Assembly (NCBI GenBank): GCA_030278955.1 | Contig: JAOANR010000010.1 | Coordinates: 27,158,174 to 27,222,173 of the forward strand | DNA: 64,000 nucleotides | Source of the DNA: Hygrophila difformis | Lineage: Eukaryota; Streptophyta; Magnoliopsida; Lamiales; Acanthaceae | Reading direction: 5' to 3' | The notes under the pieces: model-generated | The model's input: only the letters and a program-made list of their open reading frames with translations | The model's database searches: none | What the model was told of the DNA's origin: nothing | Shown here: piece by piece, positions 49,323-60,341 of the stretch | Position numbering within the stretch: the first letter of the stretch is position 1 | Layout of the letters: every line of letters starts with the position of its first letter | Program-made: the position numbers and the translations under genes

Positions 49323-49580
49323 TACTCCTCCATTTTTTTAATGTTTACATTTGCATAATAAACATTATTCATTAGTAACTTTGATTCGATTTCTTAACAA
49401 AGTTACATATGATAAAAGATAGTCAATTGATATGTTGTTATATTTGTCAAATCATATAGTTTTATAATTCTAAATTTTTATTATTTTAATTTTATATAAT
49501 TTGAGATATTATTCATTAAAAATGTGTATTAAATTGCAAGAAATACAGAAATGTTATATTTTTTTGGAACGGGGGAAGTA
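49323..49580. mobile_element. Stowaway-like MITE, second copy
   Basis: Flanked by TA. Internal sequence is shared with 21162-21424, for instance CATAATAAACATTATTCATT against CATAGTAAACACTATTCATT, over the full length of about 255 bp in the same orientation. Confidence 0.8.
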
Positions 49581-50470
49581 TAATACTAGGTAGGGTTCAT
49601 TGTACTTTGCGTAGTCTACATATTAATACACAACTACTCATGGAAGAAAGAAAAAGAAGAGTGAAGTTTGTAGATGGGAAAATATTATTGCTATGTTGAG
49701 TTGTAGTTACTGAAATAATTTACCTTATTTTGTAATCTATGTCCCATAGATATTAGGATTGGTTGGGGTTTTGTATTGTTTGTTATGTAAATTTGACTCG
49801 ATTTATTATATAACTAAAGAACAAAAAACAAAAATAGATAGTTTTGAAGATAGTTCTGTTACGTCGCAGGGAGACATTAGTTTGGTGCATAAGGAATATG
49901 GACCATATTCCTTATCTAAAAATTATCTAAAACCATAAGGAATAGACAATGTGTAGAAGAAAGAAAGGATGAATAATGAGGACGTTATTTAAAATTTAAT
50001 TTGTGCTTTGTCGCAATGGATTGTATTTTCAATGGATTAGATATTGGAAAGGCACGGTAATTGGGTAATGGGCGTAAGAAGAGGGAAATTGGGAGAATGA
50101 GACATAAGATGGCAAGTGGAGGGGTTGTGTGTATAGATGGAAGTATATTAAGTGGGGATGAGGACGAGCTCATCCGTGGGATTACTAAAAATTTTCCCGC
50201 CAACCCATTTTGTTTGTTATGTTTGATTTTTGTTTTTTTTAGAGTACTTATCATTCAATTTGACTCAATCTTCTATAATTGTATAATAAAAATAGGGTTT
50301 GGATAACCTGTTGAACTGGGAATTTTGAATAGTATTACATTTGTCGAATTGTTCTAGAATATAGTTCTAATCTATATAATAAATCCTGAATATTTTTTGT
50401 CATGTTCAGACTGTTTGCCCTGATTGAATCTTATGTTTTTATCTTAATTTTTATTAAAAAATATAAACTC
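49581..50470. other. AT-rich spacer before the LINE
   Basis: No gene recognised. TCTATATAATAAATCCTGAA near 50372-50391 resembles the start at 48254 and may be a second Helitron-type 5' end or a short dispersed repeat. The 5'UTR of the LINE may begin in this region. Confidence 0.4.
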
Positions 50471-51324
50471 ATGGTTACATTTTCCCGTGGCGAGATGTCT
50501 AGGGATTCCTCTGAGCGAGAGTCGCCAGGTATTCGGAAATCACCAACGCCAGACGTCAAGACTCGATCTTTCTAGGATACTTTGATGGGAAGGGAAGAGG
50601 GTGATTCGCCGCCGCCTCCTAGGAGGGATCTGAGTGCTGAAAAACTCATTACTAAATCGTACGTAGGGGATAATAAAGCAGTACCATGCTTTGTTATTGA
50701 TGAGTCTATGGACGCTGAGGCGGCTTTGGCATGGAAGGATGCATTGGTCGTTAAGTTACTTGGGATACAAATTGGTTACTTTGCATTGCAGGAAAGACTT
50801 AAACGTGCATGGAAACCGAAAGGGCAGATGGATTTGATAGATGTAGGGTTTGGGTGCTTTGTTGTCAAGTTTGGGTTATTGGCGGATCGGGAGGTGGTTA
50901 TTAATGGGGGACCATGGATGGTTTTCGATCATTACCTTGCGGCGATGCCTTGGACGCATGAGTTTGATCCACAGGCGACTAAAGTTAATAAGACGATGGT
51001 ATGGGCGAGGATGAATGGGTTTCCCTTACATCGATTTAATCAAGATATCTTATGGGCGATTGCGTCGGGGATTCGAGAGGTAGTCAAGTTTGATACAAGT
51101 ACGCAGGAGACTTCTAAGGGTCGGTTTGCTTGAGTCTGTGTCATGCTAGATTTGGATAGTAACTGGTAAGATTTTGGTGAATAATAAGTCGATTACAGTA
51201 TCATATGAAGGTCTCCATCTTATATGTAAGACCTGTGGTTGGTATGGACACCTGGAGCGTGCTTGTGAGCATCGTCAACGAAGATGGCCAAGGAGGAGAG
51301 CGCTGGTGCGGAGGTGGACGTGGG
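50471..51324 (+). pseudogene. LINE ORF1, N-terminal part (DUF4283 domain and zinc knuckle)
   Basis: From the ATG at 50471 the frame shows a basic N-terminus, a TAG at about 50573 (SF*DTLMGREEGD), then an open stretch to 51133 with the DUF4283 fold found in plant LINE and LINE-like ORF1 proteins (AALAWKDALVVKLLG, GCFVVKFG, GGPWMVFDHYL). A TGA replaces a codon at 51133. The frame then gives LHLICKTCGWYGHLERAC, a CCHC zinc knuckle (C-X2-C-X4-H-X4-C) near 51220-51275. The protein would bind element RNA. The ORF is cut at 51324 by a hAT-like element and continues at 55843. Confidence 0.85.
51317..51324. other. 8-bp target-site duplication GACGTGGG, left
   Basis: Exact copy at 55843-55850. Eight base pairs is the target duplication length of the hAT superfamily. 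Confidence 0.92.
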
Positions 51325-51715
51325 TAGGGATGTAAACGGGTATGGTAGGGTACGGGTAGGCTACATCCACTCACTATCCTAAATATAATTACCGTACCCT
51401 TACCCTACCCTATTACCCTAAAATTAAATATTGGGTAGGATTCAGGTAATACCCGTCGGGCATGCGGATTACCCATGGGTAAACGGATACCTAAAATGTT
51501 AAATATTACATGGTTAACCGACTCTACCCGACCCAATTTTAATAAAGAAAAACTTAATTTTTTTTATCATAAAAAAATAAAACCTTCATATAATGCATGA
51601 AAATAAAATTTAAAAGAAAACCGCTAAAGCAATAGACTATTCTTTAAATCAGTAGTAAATTCATCATAAATAATCTTTTTACTGTGAAATATCAAGTGCT
51701 AACATATTCAAATAT

Positions 51716-51765
51716 ATACATATATATATATATATATATAATATTAATATATATATATATACGCG
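51716..51765. repeat. (TA)n microsatellite in the hAT-like element
   Basis: About 50 bp of TA repeats broken by AATATTAA. A related AT-rich array lies near the other end at 55512-55660. Confidence 0.9.
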
Positions 51766-51769
51766 GTAC

Positions 51770-54490
51770 TACTTTATTCTACAGTACATGCGCACGTGAA
51801 ATATCTGTTCTGCCCTCATCCAAGTTCAACCATAGAGTCGTCCCGTTCTCCCTCAATTCCCCCCTTTCTACCCTATTTCGGTAATTCCTCCTCTTTCCCT
51901 CATATCCCTTCAGCCGACGCCGTACTCTTCATCGTTCTTCTTCATCTTGCGACCCCCTGCTCACCATTTTCTCGCCGCCATCATTTCCTCACTTTCTCGT
52001 TCAGTTCTACCTCACAACGTGAAGCTACGCCGATAGAGTGTTGTGCGTCTGGTCGGCGTCGATGGTGGAGATCGGCAGGTCTCGATGGCCTTTGTAATTC
52101 AGCATGACCTTTTTCTCGATGTCCCACCTTGCAATTTATGGGCTGGAATTCTTCTACTGTTTCCCTGTCGGCTTCCCCACCTGTGCACCCACAGATGCGA
52201 CGCTCTTCCAGGTGACACCATCGTCCCCTGCATCCACTGGCTTCCTTCATTTGTCTCCTTCACCGTCCCCGTCCACGCCTCTCAAGCATTGAGGCTATCG
52301 TGTTGTCGGCGGCGTTCTTTGTGCGGTCCCGCCTACGACCCTCAAATTGCAACCCACAACTCCTTCCATGCCCTAATTCCCGTCCCAAATTGTGAGTACT
52401 TTTATCTCATTCCGCCTTTTACTCTATGTTCCTTTCTTAGTTTGGTCGTTTTTTATTGCTACTCAGGCCATTGAAGACCAGTCCTTCTTTTTCCGCTTTT
52501 AATTGGGGATTATCAGTATAATTGGGATTTATCTTGGTTTTTGTATAGATTTTTGAGAATGATACATTATTTCCATATATTTGATTGTTTGAATGTAAAA
52601 CCATAATTGGAGTATGCTTGGTTGATTTACCTCTTTTTATTCCGGAAAAGTATGACTCAGTTTAAACACTTGTGATGTGCTTAGATTTGCAGCCATTCAA
52701 GTTTACCAAGCATGTTGTTTTATTATGTCTTTGTAATGTGCTGCCAATGCCATTTTGTACTGGTCCTTGATTCTTAGTTCAGCTAATTTGATGCAGATTA
52801 GTCAAAGATTCTCTTTTGCAATTAGCAAAGATTACATACTTTAGTTTGGTGATTCATTCATTTTTATGATGATCATGAATTCACTGCAAAATAGTCGACT
52901 TATTAGCTTGTAAGGCAATAATTGTAATGATTTAGACCCTCGAAACTCTGTAGTTTATTGGTGCAACATTTCTGAAACTCAGGTCCCAGTTAAGCTGTTC
53001 CTGTTAGGAACCGTCATTATGTGTGGTTGTTGATGGTTCCTAAATATTTTTTATTTTTGTTTGTCATCTTCATTTGTTTATATATCCAGTTACTCGCTGC
53101 AGGATGTTGCTAATGGCTGTTTTCCTGTTAGTCAGGGTTCCAGCAACTCGTCTTCATGGTATCACCTACTTCTTTTTGCCTCAAACCATCAATATTTTGC
53201 TTCACTCATTCCTGGTTATTGACAAAACCCCTCTGGTGATTTCATTTTATAACAGATTTTTTCTTAAGTCAATTAATTTTGTGATGCACACACTTGGTAA
53301 AGTGGAAATAAGGCTTTCAACAGGGGAAGCAGTGAAGTGTTTCATATACAAGGGTTTGTGAACTAATCCCGCTAACATGTGAACGAGGTATTGGTCCTTT
53401 TATTTAGAGGAATTGATAGGTAAAATAGTCTTTCAATAAAGATTAACTACTTTGATTTGGGAAAGGGTGTTTTGTTTTTATGTGTTAATTTAATTTCTCC
53501 TATAACTCTATCAAGTCTCGAAGCATATTTTTAATTGCATTGTGGAAGGTGTGTCTCCGTTTTTCCAATTAATTATGATGAAAATTGTTTCGTCTTTGAA
53601 CTTCTTTTCAGTAATTTTAGTTTTTGCTTTCGTTGGATCATACTAATTTGTCCATTTATGCTTCCTTGAAATTGCATCGTCGTAAATTAAGCTTGCCTGG
53701 TATACTGGTGCTTATTTGTTTTCGCAATTGGAGACAGGATTGGAACACTCTGTTATTTCTTTCGAGTGACCTACCAGTACTACAACGGGTCAAACCTAGC
53801 CATATGATAAGGTTAAATCAATGCTGGGTCATGTTGAGGGAGTGAGGATAATCATGTGGATGAGAAAATGGTGGGCTTTTGGGACTCGGCCAAATGAAGC
53901 ACTGCAGGAAGGTGCTTTCAGCTATATTATTTCACCACAGATGATTAAGTTTTCAAGGACTTTGATCTAAAGGTTTTTTCCTTGATGCGTTTATATTCTT
54001 GTCTCATTTTTTATTCCATAGAAAGATGTTGCTTTGATTTTTAGTGTTTTTCTTACTAATATCAGTTAGAATCTTCATAATTGTTTGAATTACTTCTCTG
54101 TAATTATTTTCTGTTATGTTGTAGTGCAAAATTAGATTGAGCTTATATTATTATTATGTACATTGGGATGTGATATAAGTTCTTGGGGGCAAGAACCAAG
54201 TTCAATTTCACTAGATATTTCATGATGATGATTGATGGATACGTTTCAGTACACAACGAAACAGTTCAGTTGAATAACTGTTCAACTTGTTTTAATTCAA
54301 AACTTGTTCTAACATAAATTACAGGTTTTCAATAGCCTATGGACACCACTTCCGCTCCGATGGGCAAAACAATTAATGCTATGCAATTCGCAATGCAATT
54401 CAATTAGAATATTTTCTCACTACTCGATTAAAACATTCAATCTGTAAAGAAAAGAAACCTAATAAAGAAAAAGGCATTTAGGACATCAAT
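51770..54490 (+). other. Gene-like cargo of the hAT-like element, unidentified
   Basis: From 51790 to 52400 the sequence is CT-rich and then GC-richer, like a plant 5'UTR and first exon (CTTCATCGTTCTTCTTCATC style). T-rich, intron-like sequence follows with possible donors, and there are short open frames at 52043-52474, 53074-53361 and 53624-53845. None has a domain I recognise, and none is clearly a protein gene. A captured host gene fragment or a non-coding transcript unit are both possible. Confidence 0.3.
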
Positions 54491-54498
54491 CCCGAGGG

Positions 54499-54724
54499 TA
54501 GGGGTGGGAATAGGCCAGGCTACCCGACATGGGCCTACGACCTAGCCTACCGAAGGTCAGCCAGGCCAGACTTTTTTTATAAACAGGTCGGGCTCAGGTT
54601 ATTTCGAAAGCCTATTTAGCTAAATAGGCCTAGCCCAGGCTTTGTAAAAAGCTTATTAGGCCTAACAGGCCGGCCTATCTATAATTATTATTAGTGTGTT
54701 TATGTTTACTATATAGGAATGTGT

Positions 54725-54763
<39 letters not shown>

Positions 54764-55116
54764 TTATGTAGAAGTATTATTAATTTATTATTATTAGTGT
54801 GTTATTAAAATATTTTTAAGTTTTTCCTCGCATATAAATAGTTGTAGATAATAACTTCCCCAAGTGCACAAATTCATGTCTTCAAATTTTATGATTACAT
54901 CTTAACATATATCAATGAATTTAACTTAATTTTAAAATAGGCTTAATCAGGCTTTTAAAAGGCTTAAAAACTGGCCTATTTAAATAAAGAGGTCAGGCTT
55001 AGGCCTATAACATAGGCCTATCAAAGGTAATAGGCCAGGCTCGGGCCTTAAATATTTGACGCAGGCCTAGGCCGTTCAAGCCAGGCCTAGCCCGGCCTAA
55101 CCTATTACCACCCCTA
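54499..55116. mobile_element. Nested non-autonomous hAT-like element (618 bp)
   Basis: Starts TAGGGGTGGGAATAGGCC and ends CTATTACCACCCCTA, imperfect inverted repeats. It is flanked by a perfect 8-bp duplication CCCGAGGG (54491-54498 and 55117-55124). The interior is rich in AGGCCTA/GGCCTAGCC motifs near both ends and has a (TTA)n tract at 54728-54765. No coding capacity. Confidence 0.88.
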
Positions 55117-55505
55117 CCCGAGGGGAAGAAAAGAGGCACAAGAAGCGATGTGGATTATTCAAGAATCGAAGTCGATTTGCTTTATAAAAAGAAGATATCA
55201 ATGAACTTCTATGAAAAGGTTTCACGGGATTCAACCAATTATCTTGGTTGTGGAATACCATTGACAAATAGAAGTGAATTTTAAAGAGAAGGTTCGAAAA
55301 CATATTTATTCTGACGCGGACGGAGAAATGCACTGGAGCACCGACGTGTATCATGCACCCGAATTTACATATGGCAACGTTCATCTATTACCAAAAATAA
55401 GTCATTTATGGATATTATTAGGAGGTCCGCACGGATCTAGCCTAGTCTCACTTGCGCTTCACAAAGATCAAGATCAAATGAGTACGCTGCGCGCCAACAA
55501 GAATT
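55117..55505 (+). pseudogene. rpoC2: Nuclear copy of plastid DNA (rpoC2-like fragment)
   Basis: The translation at 55274-55500 ([44 protein letters not shown]) matches what I know of the plastid-encoded RNA polymerase beta'' subunit. Upstream, 55140-55270 continues as protein-like sequence in another frame ([33 protein letters not shown]), offset by one extra T in AATTTTAAAG near 55280. It is a short, frameshifted piece of a gene of about 1400 codons, so it is a nuclear plastid insertion and not functional. The nested hAT-like element sits at its left edge. Confidence 0.75.
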
Positions 55506-55850
55506 CTAGTAAATAAATATATAAATATATCTAAATGTGTATAATATAAATATCAATATATACAAATATATATATAAATAAATATATAAATATATTTACA
55601 TTGTAATATAAATATATAATGTATAAGTATATATATAAAAAATAAATATATATATTTATTCGGGTAATCGGTTCGGGTAACCAGGTATAATGTAAAATCC
55701 ATACCCTACCCGCACCTGATATGTTTTATTTCGATTTCGGGTAATACCATACCCGTTATCCGATTATCTCTACCCTACCCGCGTCCGATACCCGATTACC
55801 CCGATGGGTTACCCGACCCTATGGGTAAAGTTGACATCCCTAGACGTGGG

Positions 55851-56499
55851 GAATGGTGTTCTAAGTGTGGACGTTACTGCTAGTGAATCAGATGGGCTTC
55901 CGCCGGAGGGCAAGAGTGCTTCTGGGGGGGAACAAAGGCATGATACTCATATGAAAGAACAAGCTCAGGATGTTGGGGAGAAAAGTTCACTTGATGGGCC
56001 TATATATGGGGAATGGAAAATGGTGGTTCGGCGTCGTGGTCGAGCCAATTGGAAACCTCGTTCAGGGATCATTGCAGGATCAAGTAAGGAGGAAAAGACC
56101 GTGAATAAAGTGGAAGGGGATAAGGGAGGTGTAGAAGTGTTGGTTGTAGATAAAGGAAAAGTTATGATAGAGACAGTAGGGGACTGCCATGATTCCACTG
56201 CATCGTGTACAGTGCCATACTCCAAGGTTATGGTGGAAGCCTTTCAGCGGGGAAAAGACCTTCAGTTCTCCAACAGAAACAAAAATATGGGAGCTAAGCG
56301 AGCGAGGGTGGAAGAGTGTCCAGGAAAGGAATCCACTTGGGAGATTGGGGATTCATCGAGAGGTGGTATGGGGAATAAGGCCCTATTATTGCTTAAAAGG
56401 CCTGATGAGCATGAGGACATAGATGTTGATGGAGAGGTGGCATCTCAGGATGGAGAGAGTTGGGCCGATGCTGCAGATGATAGTATGCATTCGGAATGA
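55851..56499 (+). pseudogene. LINE ORF1, C-terminal part
   Basis: An open frame to the stop at 56499, continuing the DVGNGVLSVDVT reading after the hAT-like element. It is hydrophilic with basic and acidic patches and a YGEWKMVVRRRGR segment near 56005 that is typical of the linker in plant LINE ORF1. About 70 bp separate it from the ORF2 start. Confidence 0.75.
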
Positions 56500-56559
56500 G
56501 GAGTTGGTCTGTTTCTTTCCCTAGTTTATTATTATTTATGGATTTTAGGGATTTTTTTT

Positions 56560-57795
56560 TTTTTTATTATTGCATGGAATGTGTGTGCTGTGATGAGTCG
56601 TACGGCTCAACGTTGGGTGGGGGAGCTTCTTCAAGATAAAAAGCCTGATATTTTATGTCTTTTGGAACCTCAGGGGAAGTTTGATCGTGTGAAGCCTTTC
56701 TTTCTGAGGTTAGGTTATGCTGCTGCTTATATACAGGAAGTAGTAGGTATGGGGGGTGGGTTATGGGTGTTGTGTCGCTTTCTATTATTTGTCGATGGTC
56801 AGTATGGGATGTGTATGAGAGAATGGTGACGCTGGAGCTTAGTCAGGGGCGGGTTTCATGGTTGGTGACAGCCATGTATGGTAATCCGAATTACCAGATA
56901 AGAAAGGTGAATAGCGAGAGCCTTATGGAGCTAGCCGTTAATGTAAATAAACCTTGGGTGGTTCTGGGTGACTGGAACGAGATTCTTGCTGAGGAAGAAG
57001 TGCATGGCGGGGTTTATTTGCATTCACTAGCGGAGGAGTTACGCATGGTGCTGGATTCATGTGGCCTGCTGGCTACGCCATCCTTGGGGTCGGAGTTTAC
57101 TTGGACGAGGAGTATGGGAGAGGGGCGACGGATATATAAGAGACTTGACACGTGTGTCAATAATGTGGGATGGTTGCTTTTATTTGAGAATGGCCGGCCG
57201 TAGCACCTACCTAGAATTAGTTCGGATCACTGCCCGATTCAACTCTGGTGTAGTTTGTCTTCTCAGGCCCCTGCTGTGCGACCATTTAGGTGGGAAGCTG
57301 CTTGGATGTCCCATGGCAGCTACAAACTAGTGGTGGACGAAGGTATTCGAGATGGTGGAGGGAAGCTGGTGTATATTCTTGATGTGGTTAAAGATCGCTC
57401 TATTGAGTTTAATTCATCCACATTTGGTAATATCAGGGAGCATAAGAGACGCCTTAAGCGTCGCATTCATGGGCTTGAGAAGCGTTTGGAGAGGGTGGAT
57501 TCCGCTTGGATGAGACGATTAGAGGCTGAATTAAAACAAGAGCTCGAGGTGGTTTGTCACAAAAGGAAACTTTGTGGTTCTACAAAATCTCAGGATAAGT
57601 GAATGAGGGATGGCGATAGAAATACGACTTATTTCCATGCACGTACAAAAATTCGGCATAATAGAAATCGCATCTATGGGTTAGAAATTGGTGATGGTAC
57701 TTGGGTGCAGCTGCCGGATATTATACAAAATCATGTCCAAGATTATTTTATGAATATGTTTTCAGCTAAGGAGGACGAACATGTTGGGGAGGAGG
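56560..57795 (+). pseudogene. LINE ORF2, endonuclease domain, truncated before RT core
   Basis: Spread over three frames: IIAWNVCAVMSRTAQRW and DILCLLEPQ (about 56565-56680); SWLVTAMYGNP, GDWNEIL and EFTWTR (56763-57203); then SSDHCPIQLW (about 57215-57245) and MRDGDRNTTYFHARTK after a TGA at 57600. These are the catalytic blocks of an apurinic-like endonuclease (N, E, D-x-N, S-D-H) and the start of the linker to reverse transcriptase. At least two frameshifts and one stop inactivate it. At 57796 it is cut by the LTR of a Ty3 element, so the RT would lie beyond that insertion. Confidence 0.85.
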
Positions 57796-59997
57796 TGTAA
57801 TGACCTGAATTGTTTTATTGGCTTGGACTGTGTATTTTATTTATTCGGGTTGTAGGTGTGTAGCCCAATTTATTGGGTCTGGCCTAAAATTGTTTTTGAG
57901 TGTATTGGGTGGCTCATTGTGTGAGTGACCCAATCCATATATTAATTTGAAGTATTGTTGACTAAATTAGAATTAGGGAAGAGAGGGGGAATACGGGAGA
58001 AGAGCAGTGAAGGAAGAAGTGGTACCCGTGGTATAGATTGGAAAGTAAACTAGTGTGATTGCTGGGGGGGGGGGGGGGGGGGTTCGATTGATAAGTGTTT
58101 TATCTCATCCCTTCTTGATTGTTTGGCTTATTGAACATTTGTTTGATGTGGATTTTGGAGGATGAAGATCCTTAATGAGGGTTTGTGAAATTTAGGGATT
58201 CGGTTGGATTGTGGAGGAATTGGAGTTTTGCTTGGGGAATCGAGGGCCGAGTTGCTTGAAATCATAAGGCAAGGAATTTATGTGCATTGTTTTTTTGGAA
58301 TTTCAGTCTGCGTATTTCTCAAATGTTGAGAAATGTCTATATAAATGAATCCATGGATTAAGGAGACTATTTTTTTTTTCTAGTGGTTAAATTGCTATCT
58401 AGGTGTCTGAATTTATTACACAGCAAGGCTTACTCCAATTTCTACTCAATCAATCAATTTGCATTCCATGGCTTGTGCTCAGTAAGTGGTTAGATCGAAT
58501 TCCCCTGGATATGAATTTGAAGCTGACTGCTTTGTTTCTTGCGTGCTGGAAGACTTTCAGTAATATATATTATATATATGTGTAGATAGATAAGTGATAT
58601 GCCTTTGAAATATATTAAAAATTGGTGAAGGCCAAGTCTGTAATGAATTCTCAACTATTAGTTTACTTCATTCCAGTTTCTCACTTTGTCAATGACGTGT
58701 ACTGGTATGTTATCATTATATTCTATTCTAGTTTTTAGTTATTTGCTTGCAACGTGTATACTAGACTGGCTAATGGAACTATTGTTGTTTATTCTCACCA
58801 CACTGGAAGATTAGATTTAACACTGCAGATAATTTTGTCTAATTGTATTTTAAATGCCTGGAAATGTTGAGACATTGGTGGAATTGCAATGTGGTGAGAT
58901 GATTATTATATGGGCAGCCTTCATAGGTGTTGTTGAGACCCAGTGATCCTACGGGGTGGATTATTGGCTGTTAAGCCTGTGACTATTGGCTGTGATGCCT
59001 GTTGGCTGCGGGGTGTGATTATTGACTGTGATGCCTGTTGGCCCTTCGGGGTGGATTATTTAGGCCGTATGCATGTGGTCCCTGCGGGGATGGTGTATGT
59101 TATCCTATAACGGGTTGGAGTTGATGATATCCTCACCCGTGGGTTCATACCACCCGGGTTCTTAGGTTGTCGGCTAGGCATATTTATTGCATTTGCATAT
59201 AGGGTAGATAGGTGCATGTTAGGCCATGCATCATTTGCACAAATGTATGTTTGTGGTTGAAGCACTGGTATGTGACGGTGTGATGTTTTATCTATTTTAT
59301 TCATATCCTGCTTTATTTATATTATGATTATTATTAACTGTTCCCCTTCTTCCCATGCACATATATTCCTTGCTCAGTGCATTGTACTGACTCCTTTGCT
59401 TTGTTTATTTTATAGATCCTATTGGAGGCGCTGGAGAATGGTGGGGTTTGGGTTTTGCGAGATCACATAGATAGGATTTATCTTCTTATTTTATTACATT
59501 TATGTGATACTCTAATGCTATTTTTATTATTTGGTATCTGGATTATTGTTAGTTGAGGCATGTGAGCCTAGGATTTATTTTCTGTCAGCCTAGGATTTAT
59601 TTTCTGTCAGCCTGTGGCCTATATGGTTTACTCCTTTGGGCTGGTAGCCCTGTTTGAGATATTGGCATGTTGTCTGATATTGATTTGTAAGGCTTATATG
59701 GTTTACTCCTTTGGGCTGGTAGCCCTTTTTGAGATATTGGCATGTTGTCTGATATTGATTTGTAAAGCTTCCAGCCTGGATATATTTTTGGGATTATTAT
59801 TTGGGTTTATATGAGCCTTATCCCTGTTTATGTGTTTTACTTGTTTCTAGCTTTTGCATTTAACTTGGTTAATCAGATAATCACTTTAGGTTTTTACTCG
59901 GCCTTTTACTAGCTGTTTTAAATTAGCTGGCCACTAGTTTAGGATAGTACGGCAGTAATGCTTGCAAAAATCAAGTTTGAATTTTTGGGGCGTTACA
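57796..59997 (+). repeat. 5' LTR of the third Ty3 element (about 2.2 kb)
   Basis: Starts TGTAATGACC right where LINE homology stops and ends GGGGCGTTACA three bases before a primer site. It contains a G homopolymer (58066-58082), short tandem repeats with TGATGCCTGTTGGC at 58990-59045, a duplicated 22-bp unit at 59570-59612 and a duplicated 76-bp unit at 59617-59768. Confidence 0.85.
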
Positions 59998-60000
59998 GAG

Positions 60001-60012
60001 TGGTATCAGAGC
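60001..60012 (+). other. Primer-binding site of the third Ty3 element
   Basis: TGGTATCAGAGC, initiator tRNA-Met type, three bases after the LTR. Confidence 0.92.
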
Positions 60013-60341
60013 GTGCGTGCTCTTTTATTATATTAAAATTTATGCAGACATAGGTGGTGAGATGTACTTGGGATACATATAGTATAAAATTGCATTCTTG
60101 TTATTATCCTGTTGAGATTTGCACATACCAGGTTGAGCCACAGTTGGGGAACTGTGGAAGAACAATGATACTCCAGTCAAAATCCTTGTTACTTCACAGT
60201 CATTGAGGACTGTGAATACATTTATTTATTTATTTAATTGATTATATTCATTTATTCTGCAATCAAATATGTATGATATATGGAATGTTGGTGATTTCTG
60301 CTGACATGTTTGTTCATATTGTGTCTGCTTTGCATATCAGA

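Larger units (their letters stand above)
51325..55842 (+). mobile_element. Non-autonomous hAT-like DNA transposon (4.5 kb) inserted in LINE ORF1
   Basis: Termini TAGGGATGTAAACGGG (left) and GTTGACATCCCTA (right) are short inverted repeats (TAGGGATGT). A perfect 8-bp duplication flanks it. Both ends carry dense GGGTA/TACCC motifs (51325-51550 and 55660-55842) that could serve as subterminal transposase sites. No transposase frame exists. The cargo is a T-rich and CT-rich gene-like stretch, a plastid-derived fragment and a nested 618-bp hAT-like element. The LINE reading frame continues across the two breakpoints once the element and one duplication are left out. Confidence 0.88.

Noticed and set aside
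52043..52474. 143-codon frame in the hAT-like element
   Set aside because: Biased, CT-rich, overlapping frames in both strands; no domain. Described only as unidentified cargo.
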